Assembly: GCA_016708025.1 (NCBI GenBank)
Contig: JADJGQ010000003.1
Span: 434,001 to 498,000 of the forward strand
Source: a bacterium
GTDB lineage: Bacteria; Zixibacteria; MSB-5A5; GN15; FEB-12
DNA: 64,000 nucleotides
Direction of reading: 5' to 3'
The stretch's first letter is position 1. The number at the start of each line of letters is the position of its first letter. Position numbers and translations under genes: made by a program. Below the pieces are notes generated by a model. It was not told the DNA's origin, ran no database searches, and was given only the letters and a program-made list of their open reading frames with translations. Positions 19,547 to 28,765 of this stretch are shown in pieces.

Positions 19547-21604
19547 ATGACTATGCACATACTGCAATCAACACTCAGGCTCGCATCACTGATGCTCCTG
19601 ACGATATTCCTTCTGCCGGTCCTCTCTACTGCGCAGGAGGAAGCCGAATTCGGCGTTTACCCGATGTCCGGGCCGGAGGGAATTCTCCTGGTCATCCAGG
19701 GACAACCCCTCCATCCGACCGTCGCCTCTCAGAACTCCGGTTGGGTCGGTTATCATATCTACCGCAAGGCAGACAGTGACACTAGTTATATCCGGATCAC
19801 GTCCCAGCCGGTGTCGCGCGTCGGATCACTTGAGGAACTCGAGGCTTTTGCCGGTGGACCGATCGATGGACTGGAACGACTTGTTGGTCTCACAACCAAG
19901 CAAGAACTCTGGCAGCGGCTGGCCGCGAATGATTCGTCTGCGATGATCCTCGGCATATTCAGTCGCTCATTCTACGAAGCGATGGGTTTGTTGCGATGGG
20001 ACCGCCTGGTCGAAAAGGGGAAAGCCTACAGCTATCGCGCTACCCGCGTCGACAAAAACGGCAAAGAATCTGAAGCCTCCGAACCGGTCAGCGCAACCTA
20101 CGGCACTCCCCCCTTCTCACTGCTCGGGCCACTCGACCCGCAGATCGCAAATACCAAGAAAGGCGTCGAGTTAACTTGGCAAAGAAATCCTGACGATTCC
20201 GGCGGAATGAGCTATTCCGTATATCGCACACCGGACCTCGAGGGTTCTTTCATCCGCCTCAATCGTTACTCATTGATCCTGACTCCCGATTCCGCCACCG
20301 GCGAACCGCGCGGCACCTTTGTCGACACGACCGCCAGTCAGGGTCATGGATATTACTATGCCGTCGTCTCAACTGACTATGCCGGCAATGAGAGCACCCG
20401 CGATAAAGTCCTTTCGATCCATGTCGCCGATCTGCTTCCTCCACCCATTCCACAGAATGTCTTTGCTGATCCGGATGAGCTCGGAATCACGATCCGGTGG
20501 GACAAAGTCGACGATCCGGCGACTGCTGGCTACTATATCTACCGTAGTCTCGACCCTGACAGCAATTACATCAAGATCACCGAATCACTGCTTCCCTACG
20601 ACACCGGGTGGTACATGGATCGCACTGCCACGGTGACCGATCGCGTTTTCTATCGTGTTTCTGCCGTCGACCAGTCCGGGAATGAGTCCGCCCCGTCCGC
20701 GCGGGCGCTCTCCCTCTACGAAAACTACGTGGTACCGCTTCCTCCGCAGGAAGTTCGGGCAATGCAGTCCGACAGCGGTGTTGTGATCTCGTGGATACGC
20801 AATGAAGAACCGGACCTGCAGGGATATTACCTCTTCCGCGCCGACAATTACGGCGGTGAACTGACTCAGATCTCCCCGTTGATCCCTCCGGACACACTCA
20901 ATTATCGCGATTCATCGGACTACCTTTCCCCGCGCGGCGAATACTGGTACCTGGTGCAGGCGATCAATTTCACCGGCATCACCAGTCAGTATTCCGTACC
21001 AGTGGCGGTCAGCCCCTCCAAGGAAGAGTCTCCGGAACAGGTGCTGGCATTCTGGGGATATTATGAACCGGGCGCCGGCAGACTCTTCTGGCGTGCCCCC
21101 GATGATAATATGGTCGCGGGGTACAATCTCTATCGAACGACTACCGGGGATACCACACAATGGATTCTCCTCAATGCAAAGCCGCTAGACCGCACAGTCG
21201 GCGAATACCGCGACACGCTGGTCTCCCCAAATCAATTCTATCGCTATCGCATCTGCTCCGTGGATCCGAAAGGTCTTGAAGGCGACATGTCGCACATCGT
21301 CTCCTTTGTCACCTTTGAATCCGTCGCTCCACCTCCCGGAGGACTTCGTGTCGTCAGCACCGATGGCACGCCAAAACTGATCTGGAATCAGTCTCAGTTG
21401 AAGGAAATTGTCGGCTATCGCATTTACCGTCGCCAGGATAATATCGCCATGGCCATTCATCCTCAGATGCTACCTGCCACGGCTAATGAGTATCAGGACA
21501 CAACCGCCCAGCGAGGCATGAAGTACTACTACTCCATAAGCTCGGTGGACAGTTGGGGTCGCGAAAGCGAACGTAGCCCGGAGATAGAATACCTGGTTCG
21601 CTGA
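19547..21604 (+). CDS. Secreted tandem fibronectin type III protein
   Basis: The 685-residue protein has a signal peptide (LASLMLLTIFLLPVLSTAQ) and about six fibronectin type III-like modules of roughly 95 residues. They are recognisable by recurring GYxIYR or YSVYR strands, a YYYxVSxVDxxGNES strand near each module end and a tryptophan near each module start (LTWQRN, IRWDKV, ISWIRN, LFWRAP, LIWNQS). No catalytic residues or membrane anchor were seen. GAGG lies four bases before the ATG. The gene starts 19 bases after the giant protein and ends 25 bases before the outer-membrane barrel gene, so the three are probably co-transcribed. It could be a linker or scaffold between the giant protein and the barrel; that is inference from context only. 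Confidence 0.85.
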   Translation: MTMHILQSTLRLASLMLLTIFLLPVLSTAQEEAEFGVYPMSGPEGILLVIQGQPLHPTVASQNSGWVGYHIYRKADSDTSYIRITSQPVSRVGSLEELEAFAGGPIDGLERLVGLTTKQELWQRLAANDSSAMILGIFSRSFYEAMGLLRWDRLVEKGKAYSYRATRVDKNGKESEASEPVSATYGTPPFSLLGPLDPQIANTKKGVELTWQRNPDDSGGMSYSVYRTPDLEGSFIRLNRYSLILTPDSATGEPRGTFVDTTASQGHGYYYAVVSTDYAGNESTRDKVLSIHVADLLPPPIPQNVFADPDELGITIRWDKVDDPATAGYYIYRSLDPDSNYIKITESLLPYDTGWYMDRTATVTDRVFYRVSAVDQSGNESAPSARALSLYENYVVPLPPQEVRAMQSDSGVVISWIRNEEPDLQGYYLFRADNYGGELTQISPLIPPDTLNYRDSSDYLSPRGEYWYLVQAINFTGITSQYSVPVAVSPSKEESPEQVLAFWGYYEPGAGRLFWRAPDDNMVAGYNLYRTTTGDTTQWILLNAKPLDRTVGEYRDTLVSPNQFYRYRICSVDPKGLEGDMSHIVSFVTFESVAPPPGGLRVVSTDGTPKLIWNQSQLKEIVGYRIYRRQDNIAMAIHPQMLPATANEYQDTTAQRGMKYYYSISSVDSWGRESERSPEIEYLVR

Positions 21605-21629
21605 ATAGGATTAACCGGCAAATAAGCAT

Positions 21630-23330
21630 ATGACAAGTTCCCGATCCACTGGTTGGCTGAGCGCTCCCCTATTCATGGTGATCCTCGTTACCGGAATGGC
21701 GATGGCTCAATCTGATTCCTTGACCGCCAAGTCCTCCGGCTCGAGCTCTGCGCTCCGCTTCTCGGGTGAAATTGGGGCGTTTGGCGAACTCTACAATATG
21801 TCCGGCCGCCCCGACAACCGACCGTCATCCACCGGGCGGGTATTCCTCCGCTCCACTCTGACTGCCTGGGAATCCATCAGCACCAACCTGAATCTGGTTC
21901 TTTCAACCGAAGGGAATTCCGCGCGCCAGGAAATCAACCAGCTTGATTTCAATCCGCGGTGGCGTTGGGGTGAGATGCACCTCGGTGACTTCACGACCGA
22001 ATACACCCCGCTTACGCTTAACGGCATTCGCGTCCGCGGCGGATCGCTGATGCTGCAGCCAGGGAAGTTCCGGCTCGGTCTGCTCTCCGGTCGAACCAAC
22101 CGCTCCGTGTCGACTGATTCCGATCGGCGCAGCTACGAACGGACGATCTCTGGTGGAGTGATTGGGATCGGCCAAACCCAGGGGTCACACTTCAATCTCA
22201 CTTTCCTCACGGCCCGAGACCGCCTTGGTTCGCTGGCAGATATTCCGACCGACACCACGATCGATACGCTCGGCATCGGCGATGATTCCACACAGAACCC
22301 GGTCAGTGTGACTCCGCAGGAGAATCTGGTTGTCTCGGCGTTGACAAACCTCAAGCTGTTTGATCGACATGTCACCTGGAGAAGTGAATTCAGCGCGAGT
22401 GCCATCACTCGTGATCGCCGCGCCGACCCGGTTGAGTCCGAAGATATCCCCGCTTTCCTCGCCGATATCTTCACCCCACGCGTCAGTAGCGGCGCTGATT
22501 ACGCCTACACCACTGATCTGAATCTCGATCTCAAGAAGGTCGCGTTCACGGCGGGCTACAAATACATCGGCCCCGGCTATGTCTCCCTTGGAGTTACTTC
22601 TCTCCTCCCGGACCGCCAGACGGTCTCTGCCGGTATGCAATACCGTCATTCACGCGGCATGTTTAAGCTGGATGGCTCACACCAGACAGACAACCTGATC
22701 GACCAGAAGCTTGCAACAACGACTCGAACCCGCTTCTCCTCGGTCCTCACCTATCGTCTCGCCCGAGGCTGGAATGCCAATGCCGCTGTCACCGTGGCAG
22801 GTATGCAAAATGATGCCGCTGTGACCTCTTCCAAGGTCGATTACACCAGTCTGATGCTTCGCACTGGCCAAATCATGACTTTCTCGCGACGCCTCGGTCT
22901 CAAGATGCTGTCGCTCGACTATACGTATCAGCATGCCGAGGATCCCACCCCGGGTCGACAAACCAGTCGACTGGCCTCGCACTCGGCTACCCTCGGTAGT
23001 GCGATTGGCCTCACCGAATCATTGGAACTGACTGCTCAGTCAGGACTTGTCTCTTCGGAACGCGGCGACTCTCCTTCCGAATTATCACAAACCTATGCTC
23101 TCGGCCTCCGCAAATCTGCCTTGCAGGCGCGGCTGATGCTTTCAGCCACCACCACGATCGCCGTGCAATCGCCGCATACCTCTTTCCGCAATGCCTTGCG
23201 CGGAAACTACCGGCTGACTCAAACCCTGTCGATGACCGCCGAGGTGGAAACCACCCTGCTTCGAGGCGGTCCGTCCACCAATCAGTACGAGGAGATCGCC
23301 TCGCGCCTGATGGTGACCCGGCAATTCTGA
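21630..23330 (+). CDS. Outer-membrane beta-barrel protein of the surface operon
   Basis: The protein has 566 residues, a signal peptide (SAPLFMVILVTGMAMAQ), then sequence dominated by alternating hydrophobic/polar strands separated by short polar loops. It ends in LMVTRQF, with the C-terminal aromatic typical of Bam-inserted barrels. Recurrent features such as LRLGLLSGRTNRS, MQYRHSRGMFKLDG and LRTGQIMTFSRRLG fit antiparallel strands with basic turns. I do not recognise a named family. As third gene of the operon it could anchor or export the two large secreted proteins; no secretion-specific domain (POTRA, TPS, PorV-like motif) was seen, so this remains inference. Translation start: ATG at 21630, without a strong Shine-Dalgarno. 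Confidence 0.75.
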   Translation: MTSSRSTGWLSAPLFMVILVTGMAMAQSDSLTAKSSGSSSALRFSGEIGAFGELYNMSGRPDNRPSSTGRVFLRSTLTAWESISTNLNLVLSTEGNSARQEINQLDFNPRWRWGEMHLGDFTTEYTPLTLNGIRVRGGSLMLQPGKFRLGLLSGRTNRSVSTDSDRRSYERTISGGVIGIGQTQGSHFNLTFLTARDRLGSLADIPTDTTIDTLGIGDDSTQNPVSVTPQENLVVSALTNLKLFDRHVTWRSEFSASAITRDRRADPVESEDIPAFLADIFTPRVSSGADYAYTTDLNLDLKKVAFTAGYKYIGPGYVSLGVTSLLPDRQTVSAGMQYRHSRGMFKLDGSHQTDNLIDQKLATTTRTRFSSVLTYRLARGWNANAAVTVAGMQNDAAVTSSKVDYTSLMLRTGQIMTFSRRLGLKMLSLDYTYQHAEDPTPGRQTSRLASHSATLGSAIGLTESLELTAQSGLVSSERGDSPSELSQTYALGLRKSALQARLMLSATTTIAVQSPHTSFRNALRGNYRLTQTLSMTAEVETTLLRGGPSTNQYEEIASRLMVTRQF

Positions 23331-23416
23331 ACCAACTCGCCACCCTTCCCGAACATCACCTAACCGCTCCGTCTTTGCCGGTACCGTGATCGGCCTGCCG
23401 CGCTCCCTGAAAAGCG

Positions 23417-23446
23417 TTGACAACATGGAGCCCTAATGTATATTAT
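23417..23446 (+). promoter_or_regulatory. Sigma70-type promoter for the first S74 protein gene
   Basis: TTGACA (23417-23422), 18-base spacer, TATTAT (23441-23446). The predicted transcript begins just before a GC-rich hairpin (AGGGCC, six-base loop, GGCCCT at 23459-23476) in the leader. The first 12 bases equal those of the 13706 promoter. Confidence 0.65.
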
Positions 23447-23532
23447 TAAAGAAGTGTTAGGGCCGGGTCTGGCCCTCATACCGTCATCCAGTTACAGCAT
23501 TACATCATTCAGCACCTAGTAAGGAGTGCCTC

Positions 23533-26070
23533 ATGCGCCAGTTCCTCACTCTCCTGACCGTTCTTTGCCTGGCATTTACGGTCTCACCTATTCTGGCCGG
23601 TCCGATCGCCGACTCGCTCGCATTCCAGGGGCGTCTCACCGATGCATCGGATGTCCCGGTTCCCGATGGACCGCGTGACCTCACCATCTCCCTCTGGACT
23701 GACTCGGTCGGCGGCACTATGCTCCATAGTGAAGTCGTCGTTGTGACCGTCAGCAAAGGACTCTATTCGACCTGTATCGGCTGCGCCAGCAGCTCGTTTT
23801 TTGATATCTTCAAAAGCCAATCCGTTTACCTGCAGGTACAATTGGCCGGATCACCACCGATGACCCCGCGCACCCAGATGCGGAGCGTACCGTTCTCGGT
23901 CTCATCGTCGAGCCTTCATAATCAGGGCACAATGCCCGGCGGTTCCGTTATTAGTGCCGCGGTCAGTTCTGTCGGAAACCTCGCCGGTGGCGGCGGCGGT
24001 GCAGCAGCCGCTTCGTATGCGCGACTCGCCGCAGATAGTGATGGCGATGGTCATGACGACTTTGTCATCACCGATAGCGCCAGAACGGATGGCGCTCATT
24101 CGGTCATGGGTGGGGATCTGGACGGTGACGGAATCCCGGACGTTGCCATTGCCTCAGTGGTGCGTCCCACAACCGCCAGTCTCGCCATCAAAACCAAGGG
24201 GACCAGCGCCCAGCGCCTTAGCGCTGGCGGCGACTGCGACGATACCGACTCTGAGATATACGCAGACTGCGACGACGACAATGACGGCATTGTCGACCGC
24301 TCCGCTGCCTTGCGCATTACCCCAACCACATCGAGTCTGGCTATCAATAGCAAAGGGACCAGCGCCAAGCGACTGCGCGCCGGCGGTGATTGCGACGACA
24401 CAGACTCCGAACTCTATACCGACTGCGACGACGACGACGATGGTCTCATAGACCGGTCAGCTGCCTTACGTATTACTCCAACCACCTCGAGTCTGGCGAT
24501 CAAAACCAAAGGTACCAGCGCCCAACGCCTCAGCGGCGGCACAGACTGCGACGACTTGAGCGCGACCAATTACCTCGACTCTGACGACGACGGTGATGGC
24601 ATCCCCGAAGATGAAATCGAGTCATCAGTCATGCCCGGAACCTGCAGCGTGGCCATTAAAACCAAAGGGACTGGCGCCGACGCAAATCGCGTCGTCACAA
24701 CCACCACGCCGGACTCTGTAGTCACCGAACAAACCTTTGAGTTCGAAAACTCCCTCCTCATGCCTGCTCTGATGAAGGCCAAAGAAAAGGCCAATCGAAC
24801 CAAGTGCTCCAACAATCTGCGCTATCAGTCACCGGTCACTGTCCATGAAGGCGAACTGGCCGTTGATTCCACCGGCTCTGGATTGAACATGTTCTCCGAC
24901 GACGATGGCGACGGTATCCCGGAGTCCTCAGTAAAGGTCGGCTCGGGTGCATCGCTTCTCGGAGGCGCACTTCCAGGTGGAGCGGTCTTATCGGCACGCT
25001 GCGACATTGACGATGACGGCGATGCCGAAGGCGAGATTGTGTCCTCCGTCGTGCCAGGTACGTCCGCTGTAGCCATCAAAACCAAGGGGACCGGCGCTGA
25101 CAAAAACCGGACAGCAGCAAGCTCCTGCGACGACAGCTCGGCGGTCGACTATTTGGATATCGATGATGACGCCGACGGCATCTCAGAGGCATATGCGGTG
25201 AGTTCCGTTGTCGCAGGGTCCGGCGGCGGCGGAGGTGGCGCCGCATCAGCTTCTTACGCCGCGACTGGACGTTGGTACACTGACTCCGACGATGATGGTG
25301 TCCCGGAAGGTGACATTGAAGCAATAGTCACTCCCACGACCAACAGTGTCGCTATCAAGACCAAAGGGACCGGTGCCGATGCGAATCGCGTTGTGATCAC
25401 GCAAACCACCGATACCACTCGTGCATCTACGGTCACATCTGTCGATCTCGATGGCGACGGACTTGCGGACAGATCAGTAACTATGGACTGCGATGATACC
25501 GACGGCGGCATAACCGTAGAAGGCGCTTCCAGCGCGGTTAAAATCAAACACAAAGGCTGGGATGGCTTGATCTACGGGCGTATGGCCATCGAAACCGGCG
25601 GCAACATTGAAGTTGATTTCGGCGGTAACGGTGTCGGCTTCGTGTCTCAACGGTTTGGCATAGGCGTACTCTCGCCGACGAATCCGCTTGAACACTCTTC
25701 AGGCGCGCACTTGACAGCCGGTGGCGTCTGGACCAACGCGTCAGATGAAAATCTCAAAGAGAACTTCCAGCCGGTTGATGGCGCTGAACTGCTCGAGAAG
25801 ATCGAACAGCTCCCAATTTCCGAGTGGAACTACAAAACTGAATCCGACGAGATCAAGCATATCGGCCCGACCGCCCAGGATTTCCAGGCGACGTTCGGAG
25901 TCGGTTCTGATGGCAAGTCGATCTCGACGATCGATCCTTCCGGCATCGCCCTGGCCGCGATTAAGGAACTCAAGAAAGAGAATACCGAACTGAAGAAGCA
26001 AATCGAAGAACTCTCTGGCCTGAAGAACGAAATTGAGCAACTCAAGAAGCTGCTCATGGAAAAGAAGTAA
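23533..26070 (+). CDS. Secreted tail-fibre-like protein with Ca-type repeats and peptidase S74 domain (A)
   Basis: The 845-residue protein starts at an ATG with AAGGAG seven bases upstream. A signal peptide ending near ILAG is followed by a module starting FQGRLTDASDVPVPDG that is shared with the next gene. The middle (about 210-680) is a series of acidic DxDDDGDG-type loops, like thrombospondin-3 or calcium-binding repeats, alternating with SxAIKTKGT units. The C-terminus (about 728-845) is a peptidase S74/intramolecular chaperone domain: SDENLK supplies the Ser737/Lys742 dyad at the five-residue spacing known from phage endosialidase chaperones, followed by HIGPTAQDF and a terminal coiled coil. 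Family knowledge suggests trimerisation of the N-terminal part followed by self-cleavage. A signal peptide on such a protein points to cell-surface or secreted trimeric fibres rather than phage tails. Confidence 0.85.
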   Translation: MRQFLTLLTVLCLAFTVSPILAGPIADSLAFQGRLTDASDVPVPDGPRDLTISLWTDSVGGTMLHSEVVVVTVSKGLYSTCIGCASSSFFDIFKSQSVYLQVQLAGSPPMTPRTQMRSVPFSVSSSSLHNQGTMPGGSVISAAVSSVGNLAGGGGGAAAASYARLAADSDGDGHDDFVITDSARTDGAHSVMGGDLDGDGIPDVAIASVVRPTTASLAIKTKGTSAQRLSAGGDCDDTDSEIYADCDDDNDGIVDRSAALRITPTTSSLAINSKGTSAKRLRAGGDCDDTDSELYTDCDDDDDGLIDRSAALRITPTTSSLAIKTKGTSAQRLSGGTDCDDLSATNYLDSDDDGDGIPEDEIESSVMPGTCSVAIKTKGTGADANRVVTTTTPDSVVTEQTFEFENSLLMPALMKAKEKANRTKCSNNLRYQSPVTVHEGELAVDSTGSGLNMFSDDDGDGIPESSVKVGSGASLLGGALPGGAVLSARCDIDDDGDAEGEIVSSVVPGTSAVAIKTKGTGADKNRTAASSCDDSSAVDYLDIDDDADGISEAYAVSSVVAGSGGGGGGAASASYAATGRWYTDSDDDGVPEGDIEAIVTPTTNSVAIKTKGTGADANRVVITQTTDTTRASTVTSVDLDGDGLADRSVTMDCDDTDGGITVEGASSAVKIKHKGWDGLIYGRMAIETGGNIEVDFGGNGVGFVSQRFGIGVLSPTNPLEHSSGAHLTAGGVWTNASDENLKENFQPVDGAELLEKIEQLPISEWNYKTESDEIKHIGPTAQDFQATFGVGSDGKSISTIDPSGIALAAIKELKKENTELKKQIEELSGLKNEIEQLKKLLMEKK
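24160..25560 (+). repeat. Tandem repeats encoding AIKTKGT / acidic-loop units
   Basis: Within the S74 protein A gene, a unit of about 52 codons recurs with variable spacing. Each carries a SxAIKTKGT segment followed by an acidic CDD or DDDGDG stretch. Copies of the AIKTKGT (or AINSKGT) coding segment occur near 24186, 24348, 24498, 24654, 25074 and 25350. The first three copies are the most similar at DNA level, implying recent duplication or recombination. Confidence 0.75.
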
Positions 26071-26101
26071 ACACCATCTGTTGATGGTTTCTTGATTCCG
26101 G

Positions 26102-26131
26102 GGGCGAGTCTTCTATCGACTCGCCCTTTTT
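26102..26131 (+). terminator. Intrinsic terminator after S74 protein A
   Basis: A perfect nine-base-pair stem GGGCGAGTC/GACTCGCCC (26102-26110 and 26118-26126) with a seven-base loop is followed directly by TTTTT, 32 bases after the stop codon. It separates the two S74 genes into different transcripts. Confidence 0.9.
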
Positions 26132-26235
26132 ACACGCACTACTGCCTGTGACTTTCATTCCGCGCACAGGCCAAAATCTACTTCCGATGATAAGAACGCT
26201 GTAAACGATAATTGGGATCACCAAAGGAGTACCGT

Positions 26236-28674
26236 ATGCGTCGCACTCTCGTCTGGAGCCTCACCTTCATCGTGGCCGCCCTTGCTTTTGTCGGCGCTGC
26301 GACAGGAGCCCCCTCTACTGTTAGCTACCAGGGTCGTCTCACCAGCTCGTCGGGCACTCCGGTCGCCGATGGCTCCTACTCTATCACCTTCAGCATCTGG
26401 ACTGACTCGGTCGCCGGCTCAATGATCTGGAGCGAATCACAGACTGTCCAGGTAACCGGCGGTGGGGGACTCTTCTCCACCCAGTTGGGCGGCCTTCAGC
26501 CGCTCGGAGGAGAGTTGATCATTCATGCTGACGACGAACTCTTTCTTCAGACCGCCGTTTCGGGTACGCCGCTCTTACCCAGGTTGGCCCTGGGATCGGT
26601 TCCGCATGCCTTTGTGTCTTCCAGCGTGAGTCAGACTGTACCGGGGAAAGGCTCTGTTCACATGGGCGTGGGAGAAGACACGACCAAGATCATCACAACC
26701 CATGAGAGCTTCTCTAATCTCCTCGACTCCTACGTTCACCTCACCGATGATCGCGCACTCATGGGACTAAAGTCCTACAACCCATCACAATCATATCGGG
26801 GCTCCAGTAATAGTGAGATCTCTGGAAGTGTTATTCGGAACTTTCTTGATCTCGATGATGACGCTGATGGCGTCCCGGATGTCGTGGAAGATATGTCGGT
26901 CCAGCCTGGAACCGCTACTCTGAGTGTCAGTTCGTCAAAGAGACGTTTTAATCTGATGGACGCCTTCCCTCAGCGCTTTGTGGTGAGTGCCCACGACTCA
27001 GACACGGCCAGTTCGGTCAGTTCTGCGTTGGAATCAGACGCGGATGCTGACGGCATCGCTAATGGAAGCGTCTGGGCAAAGGTCGACAACACCGACGTGA
27101 TCAGTGTCGCCGGAGTTGATGTCGATGAAGACGGCGACACCGATGTTGGCAACTCTTCCTCGGCCAAGATTTCACGTTCGATTCTCAAGACCTTCTTTGA
27201 GCGCGGCGATAAACCGACGCAAAGCCAGATCGTTGACAGCGTCGACGAGAACGGCGCATATCATGGCACCACTCGGTACACCGGTTCAGACTTTGAAAGA
27301 TTCCATGTCAGCCTGATGCCGGACTCGGCTGTCGTTTCAACTGAAGCAAGCAATCCCGATGGGTCATCTTCGAGCCGCATGCGAGTCCGTGTCAACGAAC
27401 TCGAAGCAAGACTACAGTCAATAGGAATACTGGCCAGGTCAAGCTCCACGAGTTCGCTCACGCCGGATTCGGCTTCTGAGACAATTGAAGTACATGGTGC
27501 TGGCGCACAAATTGGAAGAGTCGTCTCTGTTTCGTCGAGCACCGATATCGACAGTGCAGTGACCGAGATCCTCGGGCAGGATGCGACTAGCGCTGGCAGT
27601 ATTCGACTCACCGCGCAACCAGCCGGACCGACTGTGGTGAATCTTTCGAGTATGGATGCCTCCTCCGGCACGCCCATCATAAAGGGTAGTGCCCTCATGA
27701 CCTCATCCCCCAGCAGTGTTGCACACTCACTGGAGTGGGATGAAGATGGAGATGGTGTCTTTGATCGCCGGGTCACCGAAGATTGCGATGATGACGACGC
27801 CGGAATCTCTATTCAGGCCGGTGTTGCCATTCCCAAGTTCATCAACGTCACAGCCCAGGCTCAGGCTGCCGCGCAAAAGGCTGATATCGGAATGTTGATG
27901 GGAGTCGGCTCGGATACTACCATAAAAATCGGTGCCGATGATGATGAGGCTGGAGTCACCATACAGTCCGGAGTCGCCATTCCGAGGTTCATCGAAATGA
28001 ATGCCAAATCGCAGAGTTCAGCCCATCAAGCCAGCGTTGGACTTGTTATGGGCGCCGGCCCCGATACTGCGGTCGCAGTTTACAGCGACGAATCAGAAAC
28101 TAAGCTCAGATTCAAGGCACCCCAATCCGGCCATTATACCTTTGATTTTGCATTCACGCCCGCCAGTGGTTCGGTCTCTATGACTGATTCACTTGGCGCG
28201 ATCTCCATGCAAATGGACGGCGATGGTCGCTTGGGAGTTGGCGGACCGGCTCATGCCAACAATCCCATTGATCATCCCTCCAGTGGGGCACACTTGACTT
28301 CCGGCGGTGTCTGGACCAACGCGTCCGACGAAAATCTCAAAGAGAATTTCAGGATGGTAAATGGCGAAGAACTCCTGGAGAAGCTCGAAGAACTTCCGAT
28401 CAGCCAGTGGAACTACAAGAGTGAATCTGACAATGTGACCCACATCGGCCCGACCGCGCAAGACTTCCAGAAAGTCTTTGGCGTTGGCGAGAACGACAAG
28501 ACCATCTCGACTATTGATCCCTCCGGTATCGCTCTTGCCGCGATCAAAGAGCTGAATAAACAGAACCTTCAACTCCATGAAGAGAGCAAGAAGATCAGGA
28601 AAGAAAATGAACGACTGCAGAAAGAGCTGAATGAGTTGAGAGCCAGAGTCGACAAACTGATCTCCGGCAAATAG
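26236..28674 (+). CDS. Secreted tail-fibre-like protein with peptidase S74 domain (B)
   Basis: This 812-residue paralogue of the preceding gene starts at an ATG preceded by AAGGAG (26224-26229); an in-frame start eight codons earlier lacks a site. It has the same plan: signal peptide (VAALAFVGAATGA), a SYQGRLTSSSGTPVADG module, a diverged middle with acidic loops (DLDDDADGVPD, DVDEDGDTD, DEDGDGVFD), and a C-terminal S74 domain with SDENLK (Ser697/Lys702), HIGPTAQDF and a long heptad coiled coil. The C-terminal ~115 residues are much closer to protein A than the middles are, as expected when a common chaperone/protease serves different fibre shafts. It lacks the AIKTKGT repeats but has two related VTIQSGVAIPRFIE-type segments. 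Probably exported, trimeric and self-cleaved. Confidence 0.85.
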   Translation: MRRTLVWSLTFIVAALAFVGAATGAPSTVSYQGRLTSSSGTPVADGSYSITFSIWTDSVAGSMIWSESQTVQVTGGGGLFSTQLGGLQPLGGELIIHADDELFLQTAVSGTPLLPRLALGSVPHAFVSSSVSQTVPGKGSVHMGVGEDTTKIITTHESFSNLLDSYVHLTDDRALMGLKSYNPSQSYRGSSNSEISGSVIRNFLDLDDDADGVPDVVEDMSVQPGTATLSVSSSKRRFNLMDAFPQRFVVSAHDSDTASSVSSALESDADADGIANGSVWAKVDNTDVISVAGVDVDEDGDTDVGNSSSAKISRSILKTFFERGDKPTQSQIVDSVDENGAYHGTTRYTGSDFERFHVSLMPDSAVVSTEASNPDGSSSSRMRVRVNELEARLQSIGILARSSSTSSLTPDSASETIEVHGAGAQIGRVVSVSSSTDIDSAVTEILGQDATSAGSIRLTAQPAGPTVVNLSSMDASSGTPIIKGSALMTSSPSSVAHSLEWDEDGDGVFDRRVTEDCDDDDAGISIQAGVAIPKFINVTAQAQAAAQKADIGMLMGVGSDTTIKIGADDDEAGVTIQSGVAIPRFIEMNAKSQSSAHQASVGLVMGAGPDTAVAVYSDESETKLRFKAPQSGHYTFDFAFTPASGSVSMTDSLGAISMQMDGDGRLGVGGPAHANNPIDHPSSGAHLTSGGVWTNASDENLKENFRMVNGEELLEKLEELPISQWNYKSESDNVTHIGPTAQDFQKVFGVGENDKTISTIDPSGIALAAIKELNKQNLQLHEESKKIRKENERLQKELNELRARVDKLISGK

Positions 28675-28696
28675 ACTATCATCACCCGAATGACCA

Positions 28697-28727
28697 CAGG
28701 CCAGGCATCATGCCTGGCCTGTTTTGT
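28697..28727 (+). terminator. Intrinsic terminator after S74 protein B
   Basis: An 11-base-pair perfect stem (28697-28707 pairing with 28711-28721) closed by a three-base loop is followed by TTTTGT. It lies 22 bases after the stop codon and before the convergent signalling operon. Confidence 0.9.
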
Positions 28728-28765
28728 GACAACCCAAAAGAAGGAGATGTCCCAGCTACCAGGAC

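Noticed and set aside
13825..23330. Surface operon considered as a type IX secretion cluster
   Set aside because: No T9SS C-terminal sorting domain or Por/Gld/Spr component was recognised.
24160..25560. Regular repeats considered as a CRISPR array
   Set aside because: The repeats keep reading frame and encode a protein with acidic loops; unit length and lack of unique spacers do not fit CRISPR.
23533..28674. S74 domain proteins considered as remains of a prophage
   Set aside because: Both have signal peptides and own expression signals, and no phage structural, lysis or integrase gene is nearby.
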